In this document: piece by piece, positions 1 through 5,873 of the stretch
Layout of the letters: every line of letters begins with the position of its first letter
Numbering within the stretch: the stretch's first letter is position 1
Source: Actinomycetota bacterium
Lineage (GTDB): Bacteria > Actinomycetota > Acidimicrobiia > Acidimicrobiales > CADCTF01
Assembly (NCBI GenBank): GCA_019348305.1
Contig: JAHWJQ010000135.1
Span: 1 to 5,873, forward strand
Direction: 5' to 3'
Length of the DNA: 5,873 nucleotides
Position numbers and translations under genes: made by a program
The notes under the pieces: generated by a model
The model's input: only the letters and a program-made list of their open reading frames with translations
What the model was told of the DNA's origin: nothing
Databases searched by the model: none

Positions 1-49
1 CCGCGCTGGCGCATGAACCCCTGCACGTTGCCTCCTCGCTGCCGATGTG

Positions 50-70
50 GAGTGGCAAAAGAGTGGCAAA
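50..70. repeat. Tandem direct repeat, 10-bp unit GAGTGGCAAA
   Basis: The unit GAGTGGCAAA occurs at 50-59 and again, identical, at 61-70, with one A between, giving a period of 11 bp or about one helical turn. It lies just beyond the presumed terminator of the tRNA-Glu transcript. No gene can be supported in bases 1-77. An open frame over 13-255 runs through tRNA-Glu and is not a gene. The repeat could be a protein-binding site or a chance duplication; nothing else shows its role. Confidence 0.5.
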
Positions 71-77
71 GTCGAAC

Positions 78-111
78 GGAGAAGACAAGAGGACCCCCGA
101 AGAGGCCCTCT
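78..111 (-). terminator. Intrinsic terminator of the gltX/tRNA unit (UUCG hairpin)
   Basis: Read on the minus strand, bases 111-88 form a 10-bp stem (two G-U pairs) closed by a UUCG tetraloop with the stabilising C-G closing pair. The arms are AGAGGGCCTC and GGGGTCCTCT. A pyrimidine-rich tail, TTGTCTTCT, follows. It starts 18 nt past the 3' end of tRNA-Glu, where a terminator of a minus-strand gltX-to-tRNA transcript would be expected. The U-tract is interrupted by G and C, which is common in high-GC actinobacteria. The pairing is seen directly; termination activity is inferred. Confidence 0.75.
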
Positions 112-128
112 GACCTGCGGTTTTCTCG

Positions 129-201
129 CAGCCCCAACGGGATTCGAACCCGTGTCTCCACCTTGAGAGGGTGGTGTCCTAGGCCACTAGACGATGGGGC
201 C
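129..201 (-). tRNA. tRNA-Glu (anticodon CUC)
   Basis: The 73-nt minus-strand sequence folds as a full cloverleaf. The acceptor stem is GGCCCCA with TGGGGCT (first pair G-U), and the D arm is GTCT/GGAC. The anticodon stem CCACC/GGTGG carries loop CTCTCAA, so the anticodon is CUC and reads GAG. The T arm is ACGGG-TTCGAAT-CCCGT and the discriminator base is G73. CCA is not encoded, so it must be added by the CCA-adding enzyme. The layout matches E. coli tRNA-Glu position for position (4-nt variable loop). It lies 73 nt downstream of tRNA-Gln on the same strand and is probably co-transcribed with it and processed from a longer RNA. Confidence 0.96.
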
Positions 202-274
202 CTGCAGCGGCGGGCCATCGTAACAAGCCGGCTTCAGGGGCCGGAAAGGCTATGACGGCCGAGCCCGCAGCGAG

Positions 275-346
275 CTCGGGGGCGAGGACTCGAACCCCGA
301 ATAACTGGACCAGAACCAGTTGTGTTGCCGATTACACCACCCCCGA
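275..346 (-). tRNA. tRNA-Gln (anticodon CUG)
   Basis: The 72-nt minus-strand sequence folds as a cloverleaf. The acceptor stem is TCGGGGG with CCCCCGA and the D arm is GTGT/ACAC. The anticodon stem ACTGG/CCAGT has loop TTCTGGT, so the anticodon is CUG and reads CAG. The T arm is CGGGG-TTCGAGT-CCTCG and the discriminator is G73; CCA is not encoded. It begins only 15 nt after the stop codon of the YdcF-like gene, which suggests one transcript. Between the two tRNAs (202-274) there is only a weak 5-bp hairpin (228-244) and no gene. In organisms without GlnRS this tRNA is first charged with glutamate and then amidated by GatCAB. Confidence 0.95.
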
Positions 347-361
347 ATGGGTGGAGCAAGG

Positions 362-1009
362 CTACCCGCTCCGCTCGGCCTCGCGCGCCTTGACGACCAC
401 GTCGTCGATGCGCATCAGCCGGCGGAACCCGACGAAGCGCCCAGCGGCCACGGCCACCGTCTCACGGCCCAGGTGGCGCAGCTCGGTCTGGCCGCTGATG
501 GGCGAGGTCCGGGTGGGCGACACCGCCGCGTCGAGCCCCAGCTCGTCGGCCATGGCCCCGATACGGGCCGAGTGGAAGGGGTCCGAGACCAGCACCACGT
601 TCGTCTTTCCCCGCTTGCGCAGCTCGTTGGCCGCCGAGGCGAGGGACTGCCAGGAGTTGCGCCCGTCCTTCTCGCGCAAGATGGCTGACTGGCGGATGCC
701 CTTGCGGTTCGACAGGTAATCGGCGGCGGCTGTGGCTTCGGTGGTCTGGTCACCGGCCGCCCGGCCTCCGGTGACCACGATCGTGGGAGCGAGCTTGCGC
801 TTGTAGAGATCCGCGGCATGGTCGAGCCGCGCCCGTAGCACCGGCGAAGGGCGGCCGTTGTACTGAGCGGCACCGAAGACGACGATGGCATCGGCGGGCC
901 GGGCCTCGTCCCGCCGGGACGCCTGGTACACCTGGGCGAAGGTCACGGCCAGGTACACGAAGAGGACGACGAGCCCCAAGCTCACCAGCCGGCGTACCAG
1001 CCGGAACAC
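362..1009 (-). CDS. Membrane-anchored YdcF/SanA-family (DUF218) protein
   Basis: This 215-residue protein has one hydrophobic segment near the N-terminus (about residues 7-27) after basic residues, so it is probably an uncleaved anchor with the main domain outside the membrane. The DUF218 domain follows. It shows the ADAIVVFGAAQYNGRPSP block (39-56), VVTGG (78-82), a conserved-looking Glu near 91, and SDPFHSARI (142-150). Family members such as E. coli SanA, ElyC and YdcF are linked to the cell envelope, but the reaction is unsettled, so no substrate is claimed. The start is GTG at 1009, 2 nt beyond the gltX stop. AGAGAAGGG (1016-1024) lies 6 nt ahead as ribosome-binding site inside the gltX end, so translation is probably coupled. 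tRNA-Gln follows 15 nt after the stop. Confidence 0.88.
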   Translation of the reverse strand: MFRLVRRLVSLGLVVLFVYLAVTFAQVYQASRRDEARPADAIVVFGAAQYNGRPSPVLRARLDHAADLYKRKLAPTIVVTGGRAAGDQTTEATAAADYLSNRKGIRQSAILREKDGRNSWQSLASAANELRKRGKTNVVLVSDPFHSARIGAMADELGLDAAVSPTRTSPISGQTELRHLGRETVAVAAGRFVGFRRLMRIDDVVVKAREAERSG

Positions 1010-1011
1010 GC

Positions 1012-2391
1012 CTAGCCCTTCTCTAGTCGAGCCTGCGCCCGGCGCAGGCGGCTGAGCGTGCGCTCCCGCCCCAGGACCACGAGCGACTCGAACAACGGGG
1101 GCCCGACGGTCCGCCCCGTCACCGCCACCCTGATGGGGGCCTGGGCCTTGCCCAGCGAGAGCTCGAAACCCGAAGCCATCTCCTCAGTGATGCGGTGGAG
1201 GTTTTCCGCACTCCACTCACAGTCGGCATAGGCGGCCATCGCGGCGGTGATGATGGCGCCCGCCGGCATCTTTTGCATCGCCTTGTCCCACGAATCGACG
1301 TCGATCAGTGGCACCTCGTGCAGGAAGAAGTCGGTCATCGAAAGTGTCTCGGGCAGCGTCGCTCCCCGCTCCTGGATCACCTCCGCCATCGGCTCGATCA
1401 CCGTGCGGCGGTACCAGGCCAGCGCCCGGTCAACGAACTCTTCCCGGGGCAGCGCCCGCAGGTAGTGGCCGTTGAACGCCAGGAGCTTCTTCTGGTCGAA
1501 GGCGGCGGGCGAGCTGGTCACGTCCTCCAGGCGGAACGTCTCGACCATGGTGTCGAGCGGCACGATCTCCTGGTCGCCGGGCGGGGCCCATCCGAGAGTG
1601 CCCAGGTAGTTGCGCATGGCCTCGGGGAGTATTCCCTCGTCGCGGTACATCTCCAACGCCACCTTGTCGCGGCGCTTGGACAGCTTCTGGCGCCTGTCGT
1701 TCACGATGTTGGGGACGTGCGCCCACACCGGGGGTGCCGAGCCACCCATGGCCTGCCAGAGCAGCAGAGCCTTGGGGACGTTGGGGAGGTGCTCCTCACC
1801 CCGGATGACGTGGGTGATGCCCTGGACGAGGTCGTCGAAGGCGTTGGCCAGGATGAACGTGGGTGCTCCGTTGCCCCGAAGGATGACGAAGTCCTCGACG
1901 CTGGAGAGGTCGATCTCGGCGGTCCCCCGGATCACGTCGGCACGGGGGAGCAACCCGTGGTCGGGCGTCCGGAAGCGCAGCGCCCGCCCCGGCCCCGCCT
2001 CCAGGCCCAGGTCGCGGCAATGGCCGTCGTAGCCCGGCGTCTTCACCCCGGCAGCGGCGTTGCGAGCCTGAACCTCTTCGGCCGTGCAACCGCAGTAGTA
2101 GGCCTGGCCGTGGGCATGCAGCTGCAGGGCGGCTTCACGGTGGCGCGGCGCATTGGCCGACTGGAACAGCGGCTCGCCGTCCCAGTCCAGGCCCAGCCAC
2201 CGCAAGGCGGCATAGATCCCCTCGATCCACTCCGGGCGGTTCCGGGCCTGGTCGGTGTCCTCGATTCGCAGAAGGAACGTGCCCTTGTTCTGCCGAGCAA
2301 AGAGCCAGTTGAAAAGGGCGGTGCGGGCACCGCCCACATGGAACATCCCCGTGGGGGAAGGTGAAAAGCGCACGATGGGAGGCGGGCTCAT
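1012..2391 (-). CDS. gltX: Glutamyl-tRNA synthetase (GluRS), probably non-discriminating
   Basis: This 459-residue class I synthetase attaches glutamate to tRNA in the cytoplasm. The HIGH-type signature lies in [19 protein letters not shown] (residues 12-30, HVGG 18-21). LRIEDTD (41-47) matches the glutamate-site block and KLSKR (236-240) is the KMSKS loop. C100, C102 and C125 fit the zinc-knuckle pattern of bacterial GluRS. The C-terminal part ends with the anticodon-binding block containing [10 protein letters not shown] (418-427). Length is normal and the gene looks intact. The ATG at 2391 places the first motif correctly, but the Shine-Dalgarno match ahead of it is poor. Downstream lie a YdcF-like gene and tRNA-Gln and tRNA-Glu, its likely substrates. 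Activity on tRNA-Gln is inferred from actinobacterial biology, not read from residues here. A 389-codon open frame on the opposite strand is a high-GC shadow. Confidence 0.97.
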   Translation of the reverse strand: MSPPPIVRFSPSPTGMFHVGGARTALFNWLFARQNKGTFLLRIEDTDQARNRPEWIEGIYAALRWLGLDWDGEPLFQSANAPRHREAALQLHAHGQAYYCGCTAEEVQARNAAAGVKTPGYDGHCRDLGLEAGPGRALRFRTPDHGLLPRADVIRGTAEIDLSSVEDFVILRGNGAPTFILANAFDDLVQGITHVIRGEEHLPNVPKALLLWQAMGGSAPPVWAHVPNIVNDRRQKLSKRRDKVALEMYRDEGILPEAMRNYLGTLGWAPPGDQEIVPLDTMVETFRLEDVTSSPAAFDQKKLLAFNGHYLRALPREEFVDRALAWYRRTVIEPMAEVIQERGATLPETLSMTDFFLHEVPLIDVDSWDKAMQKMPAGAIITAAMAAYADCEWSAENLHRITEEMASGFELSLGKAQAPIRVAVTGRTVGPPLFESLVVLGRERTLSRLRRAQARLEKG

Positions 2392-2500
2392 GGGCTCGTT
2401 CAGGCTAGTTGTGCCACTGCTGGCGCCTTAGGCAGCCGTTTCGCCGATCGGGGCCCCGGGTACCGCGGGAACCGGTCCACCGCAGCCCTACGAGGTACGC

Positions 2501-3412
2501 ATGCCCCCGGCTCCCCCATTGTTCGACGCCGCCGTCATCGGCGGCGGTCCCGCCGGGCTGAGCGCCGCGTCCTGGCTCGGGCGGTACCGACGCTCAGTGG
2601 TCGTCATCGACAGCGAGGAGTACCGCAACGCCGGGGTCGACGTGAGCCACGGCTACCTGGGCAGCGACCCGGTGCCACCGCCCGAGCTGCGCAGGCGGGC
2701 CCGCCAGGAGGTCGCCCGCTACCCCACGGTCACCTTCGACAAACTGCGGGTGGAGAGGGTCTCAGGAGTGCGCGACCGGTTCCTCCTGACCGCCGGCGAA
2801 CGCACCCTGCGGGCCCGGCGCATCGTTCTGGCCACGGGCGTGAGCGACGAGTACCCGGAGGTGAAGGGCTTCTTCGAGCACTACGGCGCCAGCGTCTTCC
2901 ACTGCACCAGCTGCGACGGCTACGAGGCCAAGGATTGCGACATCGTCGTGTTCGGGTGGGGCGAGCAGGTGACGGGCTTCGCCCTCAGCCTCCTGACTTG
3001 GGCCGCTTCCGTCACCGTCGTCACCGAGGGACGGCATCTGGAGGCCGACCGCGCCGAGATCGACCTGCTCGGGGCTCGCGGCGTCACCGTGGTCGAAGAC
3101 GACGGGGTCGAGCTCGTCGGGCAGCGGGGTGGGCTCGAGGGGGTGCGGCTGGCCGGGGGTTCGACGGTCCCCTGCCAGCTTGCGTTCTTCAGCATCGCCC
3201 ACTCCCCCAACAATGGGCTGGCCACCGAGCTCGGGTGCGCGCTCACCGAGGGGAACTGCGTCGAGGTGGACCGGGACGGGCTGACGACGGTACCCGGGGT
3301 GTACGCGGCGGGCGACCTGACGCCCGGGGTGCAGCTGATCCCCAACGCGGTGGCCAAGGGAGCAGCCGCCGGCATCGCCTGCGCCCAGTCCCTCCTCGGC
3401 GACAAGCCCTGA
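2501..3412 (+). CDS. Thioredoxin-reductase-like FAD-dependent pyridine nucleotide-disulfide oxidoreductase
   Basis: This 303-residue cytoplasmic flavoprotein has the two-domain thioredoxin reductase fold. The FAD-binding GGGPAG sits at residues 14-19, the redox motif CTSCDG at 135-140 (C135 and C138), a second Rossmann motif GWGEQ at 152-156, and the FAD-closing AAGDLTPG at 269-276. The stretch around RNAGVDVSHGYLG (42-54) resembles the TrxR-like group that includes dithiol oxidases such as GliT and HlmI, rather than housekeeping TrxB. The second nucleotide domain has VTEGRHLEAD where TrxB carries HRRxxxR, so NADPH preference is doubtful. The electron donor could be NADH, ferredoxin or oxygen chemistry. 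Start ATG at 2501 has GAGGT at 2492-2496. No thioredoxin gene adjoins it. The fold is certain, the substrate unknown. Confidence 0.88.
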   Translation: MPPAPPLFDAAVIGGGPAGLSAASWLGRYRRSVVVIDSEEYRNAGVDVSHGYLGSDPVPPPELRRRARQEVARYPTVTFDKLRVERVSGVRDRFLLTAGERTLRARRIVLATGVSDEYPEVKGFFEHYGASVFHCTSCDGYEAKDCDIVVFGWGEQVTGFALSLLTWAASVTVVTEGRHLEADRAEIDLLGARGVTVVEDDGVELVGQRGGLEGVRLAGGSTVPCQLAFFSIAHSPNNGLATELGCALTEGNCVEVDRDGLTTVPGVYAAGDLTPGVQLIPNAVAKGAAAGIACAQSLLGDKP

Positions 3413-3436
3413 AGCTGAGCCGGCGCCGAGTCCGCT

Positions 3437-3571
3437 TCAGTCGCTGCCCTCGCCCTCCACGAGGTCGTCGCCCGACAGCACCATCTCGTCGTCCTCGTCG
3501 AGTTCGTCCTTGCCGACCAGTGCCTCGGGCTCGACCGGCGGCTGCGGGAAGTCGGCGTCGGCATCGCTCAC
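3437..3571 (-). CDS. Small acidic hypothetical protein, or C-terminal part of a frameshifted gene
   Basis: A minus-strand frame of 44 residues starts at GTG (3571-3569) and ends at TGA (3439-3437). It is very acidic, with the runs DADADF, DELDEDDE and a tail LVEGEGSD, and nearly every codon ends in G or C, as in the real genes here. The GTG overlaps the TGA of the preceding small frame as GTGA. The same frame stays open 7 codons further back, to a TAG at 3595-3593, still with good codon use, so the true coding unit may begin upstream in the other frame. There is no clear ribosome-binding site before the GTG. I do not recognise a family. It converges on the flavoprotein gene with a 24-bp gap and no visible terminator. 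Confidence 0.4.
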   Translation of the reverse strand: MSDADADFPQPPVEPEALVGKDELDEDDEMVLSGDDLVEGEGSD

Positions 3572-3681
3572 CGGCTGGCAGCCGATCCGCTTCTAGTGGC
3601 CATGAGCGGCGCCTCCGCCTCGTCAGCGTCGGCCTTGGTCTTGTGGACGCCGCCGCCGTGCTCGGGCGGTGAACCGATCAT
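3568..3681 (-). CDS. Small hypothetical protein, or N-terminal part of the same frameshifted gene
   Basis: A minus-strand frame of 37 residues starts at ATG (3681-3679) behind AGGGAAGG (ending 3 nt before the ATG) and ends at TGA (3570-3568). The first 28 or so codons are GC3-rich and give a Gly/His then acidic sequence (MIGSPPEHGGG, then KADADEAEAP). After residue 28 the codons turn unusual (ACT AGA AGC GGA), while the frame of the 3437-3571 reading frame takes on good codon use. That pattern fits one gene of about 79 codons with a single-base deletion near 3593-3600. A coupled two-gene arrangement is also possible. No family is recognised. Confidence 0.35.
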   Translation of the reverse strand: MIGSPPEHGGGVHKTKADADEAEAPLMATRSGSAASR

Positions 3682-3771
3682 GGGCCTTCCCTACCCGGCA
3701 ACGGGGCCGCCGAGCAACCTTCCACCAGGCGCCTTTCACCGTCGCCGCCTCCGCGCGAAGGTGTGGCCAGG

Positions 3772-4329
3772 ATGTTGACCCTTCGCAGGCCGACCGACGA
3801 GGACCTGCTGCGCGTGATCGAACGACAACGATCGGAGGACCTCACGTACAGCCAGGTCGGCGCGACGGTGACGGGCGACCTCCCTGCCGGCTACCGACAC
3901 GACCGCCTCCAGGTCGACCTGCTCCCAAGCGAAGAGTCGTTCGTCTCCGCCAAGGCGGGTCTCGCGGAGTGGGCACCACAGCGCCGCTCCGGCCTGGCCG
4001 TCGTAGCCGACGGTCCGGTTGCTGTTGGCACAACGGTGGCGGTGGCCGCGCCGCTGCCCGTCGGATGGGCCATTGCAGCGTGTCGCGTGGTCGCGGTCAT
4101 CGATGAACCGACGAGGTCCGGCTTCGCCTACGGCACTCTGCCGGAGCACCCCGAAGAAGGTGAGGAGCTCTTCGTGGTCGACCGCGAACTCGACGGCGGT
4201 GTCCGGTTCTCGATCGTCGCCTTCTCGCGACCTCACGATGTATGGACGCGGGTCGGAGGGCCTCTGGCCAGGTCTCTCCAGGCGCGTGCGACGCGGAAGT
4301 ACCTGCATGTGATGAGGGACGGCGGGTAG
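3772..4329 (+). CDS. DUF1990 family protein
   Basis: This 185-residue protein has no signal peptide or membrane segment and is probably cytoplasmic. It matches the DUF1990 pattern throughout: LTYSQVGAT (25-32), LPAGYRHDR (37-45), a W in the 60s, and CRVVAVIDEPTRSGFAYG (104-121). These are followed by the family hallmark GTLPEHPEEGEE (121-132), then FSRPHDVW (151-158) and a C-terminal basic helix ending RKYLHVMRDGG. No reaction is established for the family. I chose the ATG at 3772 because GAAGGTG (3757-3763) lies 8 nt before it. An in-frame GTG at 3763 would add three residues but overlaps that site. The gene converges with the membrane protein gene 28 bp away, with no obvious hairpin between. 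Upstream, 3682-3771 is a divergent spacer. Confidence 0.85.
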   Translation: MLTLRRPTDEDLLRVIERQRSEDLTYSQVGATVTGDLPAGYRHDRLQVDLLPSEESFVSAKAGLAEWAPQRRSGLAVVADGPVAVGTTVAVAAPLPVGWAIAACRVVAVIDEPTRSGFAYGTLPEHPEEGEELFVVDRELDGGVRFSIVAFSRPHDVWTRVGGPLARSLQARATRKYLHVMRDGG

Positions 4330-4357
4330 GCGGTTCTGCGAATAGGTCGCCCTTGGG

Positions 4358-4816
4358 TCACGGCCGCCAGTTGACGTCGCCGATGTGACCCGTCGCCCGG
4401 AGGCGCTCGGCCACCGAAGCAACCCGGTCGCCGCTGGCCCGCCAACCCACGACCTTCCACTCACGCCCGTCGTTCGTGCCCTCCACCCGTGCCTCCACCG
4501 TCCACGGGCGCCGGAACAGGACGCGGCCGAGCGCGCCGAGCCCGACGGCGACGAGGACGAGCAGCAGCTCCAGAACGAAGATCAGCGCCGGGACGACGAA
4601 GACCACTGCCAGCACGGCAATCAACAACGCTGCGAGGGCGAACATGATCACGCCGACGACCGGGAGCTCGGCACCCTCGCCGGCGAGGTCGGCGCCGTCC
4701 ACGAGGTCGAGCGCCCGGCCGCCCTTAGGGCCCCGCCAGGACACGCCCCGGTGCACCCACCTTCGGCGCACCTTCCACCTGCGTCCCTGCGGGTCCACCA
4801 CCGTTTTCGCCGCCAT
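4358..4816 (-). CDS. Small two-helix integral membrane protein, function unknown
   Basis: This 152-residue protein has three parts. A short basic N-terminal domain (VVDPQGRRWKVRRRW, 6-20) comes first. Next is a hydrophobic hairpin of two predicted membrane helices at about 52-72 and 74-98. A soluble C-terminal domain (about 100-152) with WTVEAR and GREWKVVGW carries paired tryptophans and a repeated W-[KT]-V pattern. Both soluble ends are probably on the same side, likely cytoplasmic by the positive-inside rule (RRRW before and FRRPW after the hairpin). Codon use is strongly GC3, which supports this strand over the longer antisense frame at 4385-4957. There is no Shine-Dalgarno before the ATG at 4816; the upstream sequence is C-rich, so the start may be leaderless or slightly different. 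No named family is recognised. It is divergent from furA. Confidence 0.8.
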   Translation of the reverse strand: MAAKTVVDPQGRRWKVRRRWVHRGVSWRGPKGGRALDLVDGADLAGEGAELPVVGVIMFALAALLIAVLAVVFVVPALIFVLELLLVLVAVGLGALGRVLFRRPWTVEARVEGTNDGREWKVVGWRASGDRVASVAERLRATGHIGDVNWRP

Positions 4817-4928
4817 GGGTTCGGGGAGGCTACCGACCAGAACGGTGAGCTCTGCGCTCGGGCGGCCACGACCTCTACCGAGGCACGAGAAGCGGGCGCG
4901 TCCGCAACGTCCACTGGTATCCGCCCAG

Positions 4929-4967
4929 ATCTAGATTCACTCCAGCATCGACGTTAGGCTTCCCGGC
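4929..4967 (+). promoter_or_regulatory. Putative furA promoter and FurA operator
   Basis: An AT-rich near-palindrome, AGATCTAGATTC (core ATCTAGAT at 4929-4936), stands out in otherwise GC-rich DNA. TAGGCT at 4955-4960 fits an actinobacterial -10 (TANNNT), and its start point would fall at about 4967-4968, right on the GTG of furA. That predicts a leaderless message, as known for furA genes in Streptomyces and mycobacteria, where FurA binds an AT-rich operator and represses itself. No convincing -35 is seen. The elements are visible; binding and start point are inferred. Confidence 0.4.
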
Positions 4968-5417
4968 GTGTCCAGGGACGCATCCGCCGACAACCATGCG
5001 CTCCTCCGCCGGCACGGTCTGCAGGTCACGGCGCAGCGTCTGGCTGTCCTGCGGGCGGTGTCCCGCCGGCCGCACAGCACCGCCGACGACATCGACAAGG
5101 TCGTCCGCGCCGAGATCGGTGCCATCTCACGCCAGGCGGTGTACGACGCCCTCGGCATCCTCACCGACAAGGGCCTCGTCCGGCGCATCCAGCCCGCAGG
5201 GTCGCCGGCTCGCTACGAGGATCGGGTTGGCGACAACCACCACCATCTCATCTGCCGCACCTGCACCCGGATGGTCGACGTCGACTGCGCGGTGGGCTAC
5301 ACCCCGTGCCTGACGGCCGCCGACGACTCGGCCTACGAGATCGACGAAGCCGAGGTCATCTACTGGGGGCGATGTCCTGAGTGTGTCGCCATGACTGCTG
5401 CCCCGTCCCGCGGCTGA
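4968..5417 (+). CDS. furA: FurA/PerR-type peroxide-sensing transcriptional repressor
   Basis: This 149-residue Fur-family repressor has an N-terminal winged helix (about 8-80; recognition region [19 protein letters not shown], 53-71) and a C-terminal dimerisation domain. Two CxxC pairs (C96/C99 and C136/C139) would hold the structural zinc. H36, E84, H91, H93 and D104 align with the regulatory metal site of B. subtilis PerR. The residue matching Asp85 is Glu, as in mycobacterial FurA, while the Asp104 position is kept. The stretches RVGDNHHH and DEAEVIYWG are nearly the same as in mycobacterial FurA. It should hold Fe(II), bind near its own promoter, and release DNA when peroxide oxidises the site histidines. 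GTG start at 4968 has no Shine-Dalgarno and is probably leaderless. katG follows 112 bp downstream with no terminator seen between, so they are likely an operon. Confidence 0.93.
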   Translation: MSRDASADNHALLRRHGLQVTAQRLAVLRAVSRRPHSTADDIDKVVRAEIGAISRQAVYDALGILTDKGLVRRIQPAGSPARYEDRVGDNHHHLICRTCTRMVDVDCAVGYTPCLTAADDSAYEIDEAEVIYWGRCPECVAMTAAPSRG

Positions 5418-5456
5418 AGCGATGCCAGCGTGCGACATCAGTTGAGCCGACGCAGA

Positions 5457-5466
5457 CTGCATGCAG
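5457..5466. repeat. Perfect 10-bp palindrome in the furA-katG spacer
   Basis: CTGCATGCAG reads the same on both strands. It lies 40 nt after the furA stop and 63 nt before the katG start. It overlaps a second small inverted repeat, GCAG-A-CTGC. It could be a binding site or part of an RNA fold in the leader, or chance; a 10-bp palindrome alone is weak evidence. Confidence 0.3.
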
Positions 5467-5490
5467 AAGAACCAAGGTCAAGAGCAATGA

Positions 5491-5873
<383 letters not shown>

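Noticed and set aside
228..244. Hairpin between tRNA-Gln and tRNA-Glu as a terminator
   Set aside because: The stem is only 5 bp with a 7-nt loop and no T-run; it is more likely incidental or a processing feature.
13..255. 80-codon open frame at the left edge
   Set aside because: It runs through the whole of tRNA-Glu on the opposite strand; the NGIRTRV-type peptide is the familiar artefact of translating a tRNA T arm.
1195..2364. 389-codon open frame on the plus strand across gltX
   Set aside because: It lies fully antisense to an intact gltX with all synthetase motifs. Its translation is a low-complexity Val/Gly/Arg/His-rich chain typical of high-GC shadow frames.
2468..2495. GGAAC ahead of the flavoprotein gene as an ECF sigma (SigR/SigH) -35
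   Set aside because: It is tempting for a redox gene, but at the proper spacing there is TACG rather than the expected GTT-type -10, so the match is only half a promoter.
3421..3428. CGGCGCCG palindrome between convergent genes as a bidirectional terminator
   Set aside because: The arms are 4 bp with no loop and cannot be extended, and no T-tract follows on either strand.
2935..3672. 245-codon plus-strand frame overlapping the flavoprotein gene
   Set aside because: It is an Arg/Gly/Pro-rich shadow of the TrxR-like gene in another frame, with no domain and no ribosome-binding site.
4385..4957. 190-codon plus-strand frame opposite the membrane protein gene
   Set aside because: Codon use and the two clear hydrophobic helices support the minus-strand gene; this frame is low-complexity and charged.

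Overview
The window is high-GC DNA (about 68-70% by eye), with G or C in nearly every third codon position and several GTG starts. It carries a furA-katG pair of the mycobacterial/streptomycete type, a DUF1990 protein and a gltX gene close to tRNA-Gln and tRNA-Glu. Together these point to a chromosomal segment of an actinobacterium. Nothing fixes the order; a deep-branching class such as Acidimicrobiia is a guess. No insertion sequence, CRISPR array, rRNA or integrase gene is visible.

Region 1 (1-2391, all minus strand) is a translation unit read right to left: gltX (glutamyl-tRNA synthetase), a membrane-anchored YdcF/SanA-type protein starting 2 nt after gltX ends, tRNA-Gln(CUG), tRNA-Glu(CUC), then a strong hairpin with a UUCG loop that looks like the terminator. 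If the organism lacks GlnRS, as most actinobacteria do, this GluRS charges both tRNAs and GatCAB converts Glu-tRNA-Gln to Gln-tRNA-Gln.

Region 2 (2392-3412, plus strand) is a 109-bp divergent intergenic space followed by a thioredoxin-reductase-like flavoprotein. It keeps the CxxC redox pair and both nucleotide-binding folds but lacks the usual NADPH-specificity motif.

Region 3 (3413-3771) has no long gene. On the minus strand it holds two short, acidic, GC3-rich reading frames that overlap as GTGA: either two coupled tiny genes or one gene of about 79 codons broken by a one-base shift.

Region 4 (3772-4816) holds a DUF1990 gene (plus) convergent, with a 28-bp gap, on a small two-helix membrane protein gene (minus).

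Region 5 (4817-5873, plus) is an oxidative-stress unit. After a 151-bp spacer with the window's clearest AT-rich near-palindrome comes an apparently leaderless furA (PerR-like peroxide sensor/repressor), then a 112-bp purine-rich leader and the 5' part of katG (catalase-peroxidase), cut by the window edge just after its distal active-site residues. FurA is expected to repress itself and katG until peroxide oxidises its metal site.
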